From contig OX465118.1 of NCBI GenBank assembly GCA_949987565.1, forward strand, positions 11,551,384 through 11,615,383: DNA of 64,000 nucleotides, given 5' to 3'. This document shows, piece after piece, positions 12,841 through 26,800 of the stretch. The translations under genes and the position numbers were made by a program. How positions within the stretch are numbered: position 1 is the stretch's first letter; every line of letters starts with the position of its first letter. Under the pieces are notes generated by a model. It was not told the DNA's origin and made no database searches. It worked only from the letters and a program-made list of their open reading frames with translations. This stretch comes from Luidia sarsii (taxonomy: Eukaryota > Echinodermata > Asteroidea > Paxillosida > Luidiidae).

Positions 12841-13588
12841 CCAGCTAGTACCACACTAATTGGCCCTCAAAACTCAATCACAATATTAATTGTGGGTTAT
12901 AGGACGAAGGTGCGAAGCTGACACCTTTGACGGATTAGAGAACAACTTCTGAGTGTGGAGAGGGTTGGTGTGCCGGTGAGAGGGGTGGGGTGGGGGTGCC
13001 TGCACGGTGGCATGCTATTGGTGCGTTTGTGTTTCGCTTGAGCGGTAACTACCCATCTGGAGACTGTCAATCAACGCGAGCCTACACGGCGGGAGACGGG
13101 GAGCAGTGCCGAGCTGAGAGACCTACGCACAATGCGCCCAACCAACGCTCTGACGCCCAACCACGCATGGAATTCTTTCTCTCTCTCTCTCTCTCTGTTT
13201 TTTTTTTATTTTGCTCCGGCGGTAGAAAGCAGAGCGGCCTGAAAAAGTTTATAGCCTGGTCAGAGAGCGGCTGGGAGTCAGACAGTCTCCGAACCTGCGT
13301 GCGGACGAGTGCGAGAGAGAGAGAGATAGAGATAGCCCGCATCCAGATCAGTACTGTAGGCTTATGATTAGCACGTGCGCATCATCATCCGCATCCTTGC
13401 CATCTCGACCTTCCGTGCCTGAAGAGCAGCGTTAACTATCCGGGATATCCTGTGTTCGCTACACCGTGCGATTTCTGCTGGGTTTTTTTCTTTTCTTTTC
13501 TCGAACCCGTGACGAGTTTTAGATTGCGACGCCAATCTCGTGCTTCACTCTCGTGACTCTGAGAAGAAGAAAAAACCGACCCCCGAAG

Positions 13589-14030
13589 ATGTCGCTTCTC
13601 CTTCTCCCCGTTTCCTCCGTCATCATCTTGGTGGCGTGTCACCTGCTGGTCCTGTCCCCTGCCGGCTTCGCCGAGGCCAAGGGCGTTCCGTGGCCGAACG
13701 AGCTGGCGAGCGGGGAGCCCAGGGGAAGGCACCGGGAGACCAGGCGTCCGAACACGGCGCAGGGAGGAGGAGGAGGAAGAGGAGGAGGAGGGGGCGGCTC
13801 CTCGCCGGAGACGTCCAACGTGGTGGCGGCCCAGCAGAAGGAGCAGGCCTTAGGGGAGCTCTTCAGAGCCTTCGGTCTGGAGAACAACACCTTGGAGGAG
13901 ACGGCCGGTCACCAGGAACCGCCTCCCTTCATGCTGGATCTTTACAGCACCGTGGCCGACCCAGCCTCCGGTCGGATGAAAACCCCTCGTCCCTTCAACG
14001 CTAACACCGTCCGCTCCTTACCCGATAAAG
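13589..14030 (+). CDS. ADMP: ADMP-like exon 1: signal peptide and start of prodomain
   Basis: The ATG at 13589 is followed by a leucine/valine-rich secretory leader and then a Gly-rich low-complexity stretch (GGGGGRGGGGGG near residues 70-80). After it come ALGELFRAFGL and PPFMLDLYSTVADP, typical of BMP-class prodomain starts. The donor is AAAG|GTGAGC and the exon ends in phase 1. An in-frame GTG lies 36 bp upstream, but the ATG puts the hydrophobic leader directly at the N-terminus, so it is preferred. Confidence 0.85.
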
Positions 14031-17000
14031 GTGAGCAAAAACTAAACAAAAAAACCACTCGCATCACTCGGTAACCACGGTAACTCTCCGCCCCCATACC
14101 CAGTTCACTTGGTGTGACTAAGCTGATTCAACCCTCTCTAAAAAAGACACCGTCGGAGTGTATGTTCCAATTTTTATTTATAAAGGTCTTGTGACCTTGA
14201 TAGTCGCTATGGAGTGACGCGTGCGCTGTGTGGTCTTCCAGTGCATGGTATGCATCACCACCTGATTATTTTCTTGGATAGAATCAAGGCTTACGGAATT
14301 CGGAGATTCTAGTGATTTTACCTTTGGTAGAAGATTATTGTAACATTGGTAGCCAACGCGAGCCGTAGCATCACGGCTCCTTGTCTGTCAATTACTTTGT
14401 CAACCACTTAACTGGCCTACAACTCCGTCTTGTAGATAATAATCCCTTCTTATTTTGTGATATACAAAAATGTTGCAAACTGCTTACTGACTAAAATTAC
14501 CAAAAAGTAAATCTAAAATTTAGTGGGCCTGACGTTTCGATCCTAGCAGGACCTTTCTCAAAGGCAGAGACACTCTGCCTTTGAGAAAGGTCCTGCTAGG
14601 ATCGAAACGTCAGGCCCACTAAATTTTAGATCTTCTTATTTTGTGTTAACTATTTCACACTTCGCGTGACCCTATCACGTCTACCTGTAGGAGACCATGT
14701 TTATAATAACTTAGCCATGCCAGCGCGTTTACTTCAATGAAGGTTTGCTCTGCTTGGCGTAAACCAGTAGTGCGTTTACAATTTTGTGTAAGCGACACCT
14801 GAAACTATGCGCTTTATACTTTTATAATCGTGTCGTGGTTTTTCTTGGACCAAAAGATTTGACGGCAAAGACTAGAGCTGCAATTTCTGATTCCTTTGCG
14901 TTTGGAAATGTCTCTGCTAGTCTCTGACCGTGACATCATAAAAATATGATCTGAGGATTTTCTATCCAGATTTTTCACTTTGATGAAATGATGAAAAATA
15001 AACAGGAAAATAAGTCAAATGGTAGGATTTGAAAAACAGCTAAAGGACATTCTAGGCAGAAGTAAATTTTATTTTCTTCCTACTTTTAAGCGCAATTTTA
15101 AAAAGTCGTATCTAGGCTAATTGACGTGTGGCTTCGCGTCGCCTACGTCACCGAAAGTCGAAAACTATCAGCCCACCTCCCGGGGTATTTTAGTCACAAA
15201 AATTACGCCTGATGTAATCTCGTTACCCCCTTTTGTGGTTCCTGTTCCACCTCCTTCCTTTTTCGTCAGGGTGTCTGGAATTTGGCTTTTGTTCGTCACA
15301 CCATGAGCCCCGGGGCACTTGTCCTCGCAGTTCATAAATCCCTGCCTCTATCCCACCATGTTTTGCAAGTGTTCCATTGTTTACCAATCAATACAATATC
15401 AACTTCAAGTCTCAAACCATTTCCCTAGAAAGCAAAAAAAAAAAAAACAGGACCGCTTTCTTTTCAGTCAAAGTCACTGGAGCGTAGTTCCAAACAGCCA
15501 CGCCATTATTAACTCGCCCAGGTTCCATTTCTCCAGCTCCAAGGATTTATTTTTTTAATTTTCTGATGAGGTAGGCAGTCCGCCTGCTTTGTCTGCGTTT
15601 ATTGGTTATTTTTTCCCCTGCCATTTGAGCAATGAATTGCCCTAGTACAGTTGGGGCAGGCTAGCTGAAGTGCGTGATTGTCTGGCAATTTGAACGAACC
15701 GCCACGCCTGGCTGGTTTGTTCACACTTTTTCAGTTGTCGGGAGTTGTCAGCGCGATCGCGGGCCGTGACGATTTTTTTTAATTTTTTTTAACAATTATG
15801 AAAATTCGTGGGGGTTGGACAAACCTTTCGCACTCTGAAAACGAGGAGAACAACAACTTCATTATTTTTGTTTTCCAGAATTGAGGGGGGATTTGTGATG
15901 TTGGTTGTTGATGATGATGGCAATCTTCAGCCATATCCTTGTGTATACCGTGCTGAGAGAAGTGCTTTGCCAATTGGTGTGTGATCTTCCCCATGCATGA
16001 AAAGTGTGTATACGGTGATGATTGATAATACGCTATGTAAATTTGGGCCGTTTACGAAATGGAGGCACAGGGGTCGTTCAGACACCGTACTAAAAAGTGG
16101 TCTATCTTCGGTTTAAACTGAAAAGGGTCTATCTAGTTGTGTCTGAACGGTCTACGTAGACCGTTTTGGGTACTACGTTTTGGGTCTGACAAAACCTGAA
16201 AATCCAGGTTGAGGTTTGTTTCCGAATTTGAAGGTTTGTTGGCTTGATATTTACAGGGTATTCCCCAAGAAACTGGGGCCAAACGCTCTTCTTCTTCTTT
16301 TTTTAGATGCCTGTGATATTATAACGAGTAAGACAAAAATATGACCGAAGCCTAAGCCCGAGCCTAAGCCTTCATTTGGAAAACGGCCATGATATCCCCA
16401 TCAGAGCCCACAACTTTACCGGCTGCAAAACCGACAAGGTGGGACAAATAGTTGTCATCACCTTTGGGTGACCTTACGCTGGGGCTGCGATGGCCGTCAC
16501 TTGTAACGGCCAGTCAGTCGCAATGTGACCCCAATTTGGTATGACGTGTCTTGGCGTTCGAAGCTCGATACCAGGTGCATGACGTTCTAATACCAGAAGG
16601 AATACGACGCATGACTTTACCACGAAAACATCGATCCTGAAAATGAAACACGAGAGGCCTACGTTCAAAATGTGAAAAGTACGTGCCTCCATATAAACCC
16701 ACACTTTCCAAAAGATCTCCTCCAACACGCCCCAATCCCATGGCGTTGGAGATTTACACCAAGTCGTGCTGAGGACTCTGATTTATTTGCAAGCCGAAAA
16801 AGTGGTTTGGTCTGCGGTTTATTATAGATACCATGTGGTCTTGATTTCAACTCGCATTTTTTGTTGAATGTTGCGGCTTAATGGATTCTATGGTGTCCAT
16901 TAAAGGTAAAGAAGGTCCAAGTAAACAATCTGAGATCGAGATTTCTTTTCCCCGAATTTTCCGAGTTAATAATAATCCTGTCAATCTCCCTCGAAACACT

Positions 17001-17810
17001 CTCTACGAGACTACGGTACTTAAACGCTGCCGTTCACGAAAGCAGCGTACCTAAAGATCCCCGTTTCAATATATACCCGAAGCGATTTCCTGCATAAAAA
17101 AGGGTTTTTTTCCCAGCGTCTTGGAACCCGCTGGGTCGACAATTTCACAGGTGTGTTGTTTCGTGCAGGGATCACACATAGCGTGCGGGCAGGTACCAAA
17201 GTCTTCTCGCAGAAGCCCTTTGGTGGAATCCCTTTAAAAGGACCCGCCCCGATAGCCTCCCTGCAACCTTAGACGTGTGTATCGCAGAACGCCACCGGTA
17301 GGCCAATTACTCACACCGGGCGGCACGAAAGAGGGGGGGGGGACCGGAGCTTCCATCCCAGGTACCCCCGGAGCCTCGAGTCGAACACCGCTGAAAATTT
17401 ACGAGTTGTGGCGGAGGAAAAAATGATTCGGTCCTCAGCACCTGGTCTACATTTGGTGCGATTACCGGCGCTACGTGGGACCTGCATTGATTTTTTTTTT
17501 TATGCCGAGCACTTTGCTTGCGGAGGGGGGGGGGGGGGGGGAAGGTTTGAACGGGTTTTAATCTTCGCCCGTCAAATTATTAATGACGTGACGGAGTCCT
17601 AGAATGCCCAGGATGTTTACGATGGGTTCTTTACGAGGGGTCCTGCGGTCCGCTCTATTGAAAACAACTTGGCAGCCGCCACCGTCGATTTCGTGCGATT
17701 TCGAATTATACTTGCTTCAACGTGGACGTCTTCTGCTACAATCATTCTGATTTTCAGCGATTTTAGTGCTTACGGCATCTTGCATCAGCAGAAGCAGTAG
17801 CAGCAGAAGC

Positions 17811-17842
<32 letters not shown>

Positions 17843-20800
17843 GAACAACAACAACAACAACAACAACGACGACGACGACGACGACGACGACGACAACAAC
17901 AACAACAACAAAAACAAAAACAACAACAACAACAACAACAACAACAAAAACAACGACGACGACGGCGATGACGACAACAACAACAAGAGAAGCAACAACA
18001 ATATTGTCCTCCACAAAGCTATCGAGAGAGAGACGGTGTAGAAGTCTTCCTCAACCATTGCTGCACCATTGTAGCCCATACAGCTTGCTTGTAAACAGCT
18101 TCCACAGCCTGTGTGTTATTTACCTCCAACCAATTTTATTTACCTCTGCAATTTTTTGCTTGGTCATGTCCTCATCTGTTTTTGTTTTAAGGTGATTTGG
18201 GGGATTTTTTTTCTCCAAAACTGAGCCAAATTTCTGCCCACAGGCTAAATCAACTGCAACTTGGTGCAAGTGCAATGCACTAAAAGTGGAATTTCACCTC
18301 AGCAAATTTTTCCAGTAGGCCTACTTGCATGCGGACATTAAGCAACATTATTCAGAATGAATCAAATGATAATACATAGGCCTACCATTTATAAGTATAA
18401 CATGATGAGAATTTAATTCAATGAGGGTTTGCCCTGCTCGACGTGATAAACCCTGAATGCTCAGTGCTTTGCCCGATGCCTGATGAAAACAATACAGACA
18501 GCTCGGGTATTTATAAGGCGCTTTCATACAGCTGTTTCTAAGCGCCCTATACTTGTCTGTTTACAAATGAGTAAGTATAGAACTCGAACAAATACCAGAA
18601 TTACGAATGAGGAATATTAAGATGAATCGTCAATTTGTCGTCAGATTATAGGATTCAGATGGGAGCGGGTCGTTGATGGGGGGGGGAGGGGGGTGGGACA
18701 CACCACCCCCCCTCCCCAATCACTGGGCTAAGCCCTGCTGAGGAGACCCGTGGGGTGCCTGGGTCAGACGTGACTCTGTCCCTGCTCTCCGTTGACAGAA
18801 CCAGGCCCGCACAGTATAGCGTAGCCCACCGGGGTCACCTGCACTTTTCTGGGCCGGTGCGACGCGCAGACCGCAGTCTTGATTCCTCTTTTGTGGCACT
18901 TTTTATCCATCATTTTGTGTCCCGACTGGGCTTAAGATTCGATTCTTTTCTTCTTCTTTCTTCTTCTTTTTGGGGGATGCAAATTCGCCCAAAACAAGGC
19001 TATAAAGACTCTCAAGGTCAAGGGCTAAAGAAACAAGATAGTGAGGGACTCAGGAAGGCTGGAGATAGGAATTGACGTTCCCCTTAAAAAAAAAAGATCG
19101 TAGGCTGGGGGGAAACATGAATCGGGAAGGGAATTCCAGAGAGAGGCTGAACGAGGGAAGAAGCTCATATTCTGGTACCTCTTTGTTCTACACCTTGGGA
19201 TAGAGTGTACGGGTGAGATGAGGCAAACAGCCTGGTTGCTCGCTCAGAATCTCCTGACTGGGGGACCAAGTCGGCAATTCCAATCTGTTTCAAATCCTAT
19301 AGAGAGTAGAGGAAGAGTGCACTGTCTCGATCCATGCATCAAACCAGATTGTTGCCTAAATCAAACCATATTCATAAACCACACAGACATCAAACCAATT
19401 ACTTACCCACACATAGTTATGCCTGTACCACCCACGTGCTGCTAATTTTAGTTCATGCATTCCATCGGATTCATATACAGTCGCTACATTTCCCCAATCC
19501 AAACAGAAAAAGTGTATCGTGGATAGCTTTCGCTCAGCCCCCATTCCCACTTACGATCTGGCTCACGGTGCCGAGCATGGCATGATGGATTTCCCACCCA
19601 TGTAGCGGACCGTGTATAATTACATGGGGAACGTGGGTTTCTTGTCCCCCATCCGTCAACGTCACTCGTTCGGGATAATTCAAACCGACCGTCTGTCGGG
19701 ATGCATATCAGTCAGACATGCTTTTCATCGGGTCGGCCGAGGGGTCGGGGCCTGGTTTCTGTTGGAACGAACCGCGACGACGGACGGTCCCTTCTCCATT
19801 GTGTGTCTGTGATAACGTCAATCTGTCAGGTGATCCTTTCAGTAACTGGCTGTGTGGGATATTGGACGTGACTCAGTGCGGCACTGCTGACAATGCGTGT
19901 ACACGTCTTACCCTGTCAGACCTCCGTATACTGCGGCTTCAAATCACCACGCGAGTCTATGGCCGTCCATGGCTTAGGCTCGGGCTCAGGCTTCATCTCC
20001 GTCGGACAAAACCTGAAAATCCAGGTCGTGGTTTGTTTCCGAATTTGAAGGTTTGTTGGCTTGATAGGTACAGAGTATTCACCAAGAAACTGCGGTCAAA
20101 CGTTTAGGATATTATAGCGAGTAAGATGAATTTGACCGAAGCCTAAGCCCGAGCCTAAGCCTTCGTTTCGTTAACCGCCAATGGAACCTCCGACAGCTAG
20201 CGCCTGGAATCTATTCCCATGGGCCAATGTATGACCAGACGTAGCCAATATAGTGGGACAATGGGTTTCAATCATGTACACTGGCTATTAGCAAGGAAGC
20301 TCAAGCAAATGAAAAATTGTGAAGAACGGAGAGGTATCGGAACAGCTTCTTTTCTCTCGTTCTGCCTCCATCTGGAATTCCCTTCCTGGTTCTTGCTTTC
20401 CCCCTGCCTACCATCTTGCCCTTTTTAAAAGGAATGTAAATTCCTATGACTCCGGCCTTCCTGAGTCCCTCTCTATCTCCTTCTAACCTTGAGTGGCTTT
20501 TCAGCCTTGTTTTGGGCAATCTTGCATTAAAGAAAGAGCATTTACTACGAAGTAAAAGAATTAAGAACAAGTTCGTAAATGCTTGAGTATGTATGGATGA
20601 AATGTTCCTTTTACTGTGAAGCATCTGCTGGTGCAATGGTAGCAAATGCTTATTGAGTGCACATCCACTGTAGGATTTTTATTTGCCTCGTTAGAAACCG
20701 GTCTTCTCTACACCAAGGTGGACATAAATTTATTGCTTTGAGGACAGGTACACTGAAGGAATGAAATACCGGGGGAACGACATCGCCGTGATATTATTGA

Positions 20801-23800
20801 TGTTGCAATGACAGGTCTGTGTATGTATGAACGACCCTTGCCTGACCTCTGGCGGGGGACCATTGACGCAGGTGTGCTCTGGCCGTGTGTTTGTTTACAC
20901 TGGTGCCCGGATTATCTATCGCCTTGTATTGGTTACTTTGTCACCTTGGAGTGGTCCGGGGGTTATCCACACACTTTGATCCACTTGCTGTCATCTCGTG
21001 CCCTCCATAAGCCCTCCTCCTTCACCCCTCCTCCTTCACCCCTCCTCCTCCTTCACCCCTCCAGGTGTAAGAACGATTCCATCTGACAAGTACCAGGGGT
21101 ACTTGTATTGGTCCTACGTGATTGTTGGGGCTTGGTGGTGCACTGTTAGCAAAACTCGATGCCAAAAGTATCTTAAAGGAAAAACTGACTGGGAACTTTT
21201 GAACAGTTATGAAAAATATGAAAGTGTGGGTGTGATCCCTAGAGATATATGGCAGTTAATGGTTGAAATGCTTCTGACTGGCGCCCCACCCCGGCAAAGA
21301 CTACCGGTAGCTGACTATTAGGGAAGGCGTGCACTATCTAAGGGCCGGATGCCTGAGATGGAAGAGCACTGTCCCGGTCCAGTCCAAGTTTTTTTCTTCG
21401 CCAATTTTTCAATTATGAAAAATGTTCATGGTAAAATGCTTCTGACTGGCGCCCCACCCCGGCAAAGACTAGTTGACTATTTGAGAAGGCCACCATCTAA
21501 GGGCTGGATTGCTCAGATGGTAAAAGCGCAGGAACGCAAAACCAGAGATCTCGGGTTCAGACAAAGATTTCTTTGCCATTGTTTGTTGAGTTTGTGATTG
21601 TTTGTGACCAATGTAGCCAAACAGTAACTAAAACTAATATTTTGACCAACTTCGATTAAAATATTGGTTTGGGATTGTGTCCTTTTAATCTTTGCCAAAA
21701 ACTGTTCTTGGACCTTCACACTGGCGTAGTAATGCTGTCCTCATTACGAAATGATACGAGTACTAGAGATGGTCCTCTGTTGTTTTGGAAACGGAATCGT
21801 CGTTAATCACTGAGTGATCAGACTTTATACAGCAATGAGGGCGAACACGGTGATGTGACGTCCAATTAAAAGCGGAATATGCATGAGGTGAATACACTGA
21901 TCAAGGACGGCGCCTTCCTGGCGAATTTCGAGGTTGGACAAAAAAAAACACCAGAGATGACCGCATTGTGATATTCCGGTATCAATACAGGCCTCTCAGA
22001 CTCACAGTACAGCAGTAAAATAATGACCCTAGTTCACTTCACACCGTGTTCCCGCCTCCCATGGATTAACCGTCAGTGAACAATACGACTTGACGATTTG
22101 TTCGACAGCAGGAAATGTCAGGCTTCGTGTATTATAAATCGATTGGATTCTGCCAGCTGAAAAGAGCTTGTGCATCCGAGTGTATTCTGTCCGGGGGAAC
22201 AAGAAAGAGAAAGTTCCCCTGCCACGATTTAACGCGCCATCTATTCCATGCCGTTCTATTCTCATTCTTTCACAGTAATTTCTCAGCCTCGTCTGGGATG
22301 TTTGCAGCTCAGTCGATTTGACCGGGGTTTATTTTGTTGTTATTTATTTTGGCACAGTGCAACAACAGAGTCTGAACGAGCCTAACAACCGTGCCCTGCA
22401 GGCGCACCTGCCCGACTGTAGCACCCAAATCCCCCCTCTTGGAAACACTATGCTCAAGCTCGAGCTTCGTAGAAACCGACACTCGGACTCGGTCTCTGGC
22501 TTCGGTTTCTGAGAAACCACTGCTTAAGTTAATTTAGACTTCATATATACCTGTCAACCTATAGTTATGGGTAATAGCTTGTGGGTTTTCGTTGTGAGTT
22601 TGAATGGCTGCTTCTAAACCTGTGGTCAAAAGCCCTTATTCAGGTGCATTTGACTTAGGGATGTCAAAACTGTACAGTCAAGAGACGTTATTCTGGGAAA
22701 ACCTTATTCAAACATGTCAAAACTACATATAAGAGGCAGCTACTATACAAAGCATTCCCATGTTGAAGTTTATGTAAAGCCGTGTCCACACTAGACTCCT
22801 TTTTTAAGGTTTTACCAAGACGATGGTAAAATGGAATATGGTCGAAATGATGTAACCACTGTTCGCACTGGACTCAGGGAAAAGTGACCAGGTTACTTTT
22901 CCTTGTTGGCCGGCAAAACTAACCGCTGGACTCGGGAAAAGTTACTGAGAGGAAAACATCCCAGGCTGTCCGAACTGGACTTAAAATGGGAACAGATCCC
23001 ATCGGTAAGTTTTACGGGGGGAAAAGTCCAGTGCGAACAGGGCTTACGAAATGGGGTGTGAGCCGCGTGTGTAGACCTTGGCGTTGCCAGTCGAGATCCC
23101 GTAGCCCAGAGTCGTCTCGTCATCTCGTCATTTCGTCACCCTGGCCGTGCTACACCAACGGCGCCACGAGAGTGCCACACCTGGAGGGGGAGGTGAACAG
23201 GTACAGGTAGACATTACCTGCGCGGATGCATTAGTCAGCGGACAGCGGGCTGTGATAGGTGAGGAGGTGTGGTGGCGCTGGTGTGGTGGTGGTGGGGCGG
23301 GTCGGGGGGTTGTCAGCTGCTCGGGGGAGCGGTCGACGGAGGGCTCAAGGTGCCCAGGTGACGGCGTCATGGGAGTACAGTCATGGGTCAGCGGCGACAC
23401 CTGGCCTTGGCAGCCGATGTGCGGAGATGCTGCCTCCGCTAAAGGTCGTCTGGTCTTTAAAGGGACTCTGCAATAAATATCGCAGTCAAGCGCATGTTCT
23501 GCTGTCACCTAGGGATCTAAAATGTACAGAGATATTGGCAAGCTTCTTTTTTCTTAGTGGAGTGAGAAATTGGTCATCAATTTTACCTTTAAAAATATCC
23601 TTATACAAAAATGAGGGCGCTATGGTAAGGTCATATCAGGAACCCACAATTTAAAAAAATAAGATTTTTCAAACTGCAAATTAGTTGCGTTCCGATGCAT
23701 CGTAAGGCTTTGTGAAATCCACCCGGGACACCTTCCAAACATCCCCAATTCAGACGGTTCCTGTTTCACTCTCTGCTAACTACCAAGAAGTGTATCATTT

Positions 23801-26800
23801 CTGATACTTCACGCAGTTTGGTTAAGTGTGACATGTAAAATTGGCTTCTTAATCCTCTATTATCCACATAATGGCACTTTTGATTAGAGAGTGCGCGCGC
23901 AACTCTGGTCACGTGGGCCTACTCCGCGCCTGCGCAGAGTCACGAAAAGCAATGGGATCGAATCGGGACAATAAGGCCGTGTCCGAAACGGGCTTCCAGA
24001 GCAGCTACGGCTAGGGCTATTGTCTTCGCATCTTCGTGTATTTCTAATAGGGGGAAGACCTAGACCTGGCTCTAGACGCCCGTTTCGGACACGGCCTATA
24101 AGAATGTATGCAGTTCGAGTGACGGATGATACCGAGTGGGTAAAAAGGTCCCATATTCTTGAAATAGAACCGAAGTGTGAAAAATATCAGCAGTTAACCC
24201 GTTAGCGGAGCCGGGGCGCCTTGGATTAAGGTCATCTTCGGCGAGGGGGACTGTTTTTGCTACGCACAACAATCTTGAGTTATTGCCCTGGCGTTATTTC
24301 GCAACACGGCGGTGTGCTGGCGTTGCTATCGGCTGTCGTGCATGAGTGGATGCGAGGGTGTAAACAGGGAGCTTGTGCCTGCTGTTTCAGCGCCGCCATG
24401 CATCATGGTGTCAAGGCGAGGTTGTTGTTCGTGAGATGGGAAATGGATGGGCGCGAGGGGGGTCTCCGATGAGGTGGGATCTTTGGTGACGTGTGTCTGC
24501 GCTTGATGAATGGAGGAACTTGTTTATTGGTGAGGTTTGGTCGATCGAGAGAAGGATCAGAAGAATACCGGGGTGATTCCTCAATATGTGTTGACATCCT
24601 GAATAGAATAGGTATGCTGTCATAACAAGATTAAGAGGACATTAAACACGAGTCACCAACGACAGAAAGGGAAGTATAAGACCACTATATAAGAGAACGA
24701 TCGTTTTGTCCAAATTCATGAAAAAAAACTTCATCTTCAGGAGCAGAGACCGGTCACACGTAACTCTTAACCCTTTAAACTCGGGCCCATTTTTGTGAGT
24801 TTTGCATGTGCTGTGATATTTGTCTTCATAAGTCCATTTTTCTTGTCAAAAAAGTGCGGCCATTTTTAATCTCGTATTTGAATTTGAAAATTTCATTTTC
24901 TTTCATATTTATGTAAATTTCATAATTTTAAGAGGCTGAGATGATTACTTGACGTACGTTTAGACACTAGACACTTAGGCTCAAACCCGGCTTAGGCTCA
25001 GGGTCAGGTTTTGTATTTCTATCTTTCTTAAATTTTTAAGTACAAGGCATGAAAACGGGAGGACTTTGGCTTCGTTGAAAAAGAATCCAAAGCTTCAACT
25101 TCAGCAAAGTACTCCAACCTGTGTTTTCAGCTTTTGGATAACAGAGACGAAGCCGGATCCGAAGCCTGAGCCGGGCTTTGGAAAAGGACCCTAGTCTTCG
25201 AGTGTTCGAATAAAGGAAGACGCTCATGGCCTCTTGGTGGCAGCAGACTCCTTTACCCTTTCGACTCGTAGTTACTGCGCATGCTCCAATTTCAAAGAAC
25301 TTTGTGACAACGATTGCGGCATGAACTAGGTGGATCCTTGGGGATTTTTGATAACCGGTGAATCTTTTACCATAACATTTTCTCACACGAACCATAATGT
25401 TATCATTAGGGTCTATAGGTCGAAAATAAGTGTCAGAGAATGGGGCAATTTTGTTATTATTTCCCTTTAGGCATTCTAAACTCACTTCTGGACTGAGCAA
25501 AACTGGTTTTTACTCCAATGGGGAGTGGAGGGTGTTTATCGACCCATTTTGAGGATTTGGATCGCATGAGGGCGGAAATGCGCGCGCACCTCCTCACCGA
25601 TAGCGCCGCGCAGTGACGAATCGTCCCCGTGTGCGTCACGTAAGGTGGACAGCGAGTCGGAGACCAGACACGCCCCTAGCGCGTGGCGGCCGATAGCTGT
25701 CGCCAGGTCGACTAATGCCCTCAATCCCCGAAGGTGCCAGGGTTACTTAGAGCCCCCCTCTGCTAACCCCCCTTGCCCCCCACTCACCCTCGCCCCAGTC
25801 ACCGGCATCACGCACCCCCCCAGCGACCGCCCTCATCAGCAGAGCGGCACACGAGGGGCTCCCGGACCCAACAGGTGTGCCGGTGTTTCCCAGATAAGCG
25901 CCTGCTCTGACGGGGGCTAACCTATCGTGGCTCTCGTCAGGGCGGGCAGGTGGACGGGCTGGGTCCGTGGTGATTAAGACAAGTCCCTACAGGCGACCAT
26001 CTCCACCACACGGGGCTGGTTGGTAATTAGTTGGTGCGTGTGTCCACTCATACGACGTTCGGGAACTCTTTCAATGAATTTGACCCTTTTTTCACTTTAG
26101 GATTGGAAGAAATTATATTTTTTTCGGTGTCCATTCTCAAAAAGGACTTCCCTTGGTTCCTTTATTTTTAGCATCGGTTTCTTGCCTCGTTGTGGTGATT
26201 TTTTTTTTGGTCAAAGATTCCATTTGGTTAACGTCATCTCATAACGTCACCCACGGGTTTTAGATGGAGACGTAGATTTTGTGGAAACCCTCAAGTTCTG
26301 CTTCCGTGTGGTTCCTCTTTCTTGTTTGTCCCGGTCTCTCTGCTCCCCCTTTCCCGAGAAAACGGCCCCAGTGACAAACTCCAGGGCCGCAACCTGCTCT
26401 AATTGGTTGGACTGAGTCACCGCGTCCGTTGACTTTTGGGCAAATCCAGCCCTCTGGCCCGGAAAGGAAATTCACCACCGCCCTGCCCCGACCACTCCCG
26501 CCGTGGCCCGATAGGCGCTGCCAACCGTCACAGTTAAGCGGGCTTGTTAGGACCTTGCCTCCAGCGTGATACCCGTCTTCAAAAGGGGGAGGGGAGGGGA
26601 GGGGAGGGAGAAGGGTCATGGAGAAGGGGATGGGGGGATGGGGAAGAGGAGGGAGGGAGGAGGGGAGGGAGGAGGGGGAGGAGGGGAGGGAGGATGGGAG
26701 GGAGGAGTAAGAAGGGAAGGGAGAAGGGCAGGGAGGAGGGCAGGGAGGAGGGCGGAGGAGGGAGGGATGAGGAGGGAGAAGGGGAGAAGGGGGAGAAGGG

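Noticed and set aside
13540..14004. 154-aa frame overlapping ADMP exon 1
   Set aside because: Alternate frame of a GC-rich exon; the frame used by the gene has the signal peptide and prodomain motifs.
17717..18079. Poly-Leu/Ser, poly-Val and poly-Asn frames
   Set aside because: Translations of the AAC/GAC microsatellite.
25645..25920. 91-aa Pro-rich frame in ADMP intron 1
   Set aside because: Short, low complexity, no family resemblance and inside an intron.
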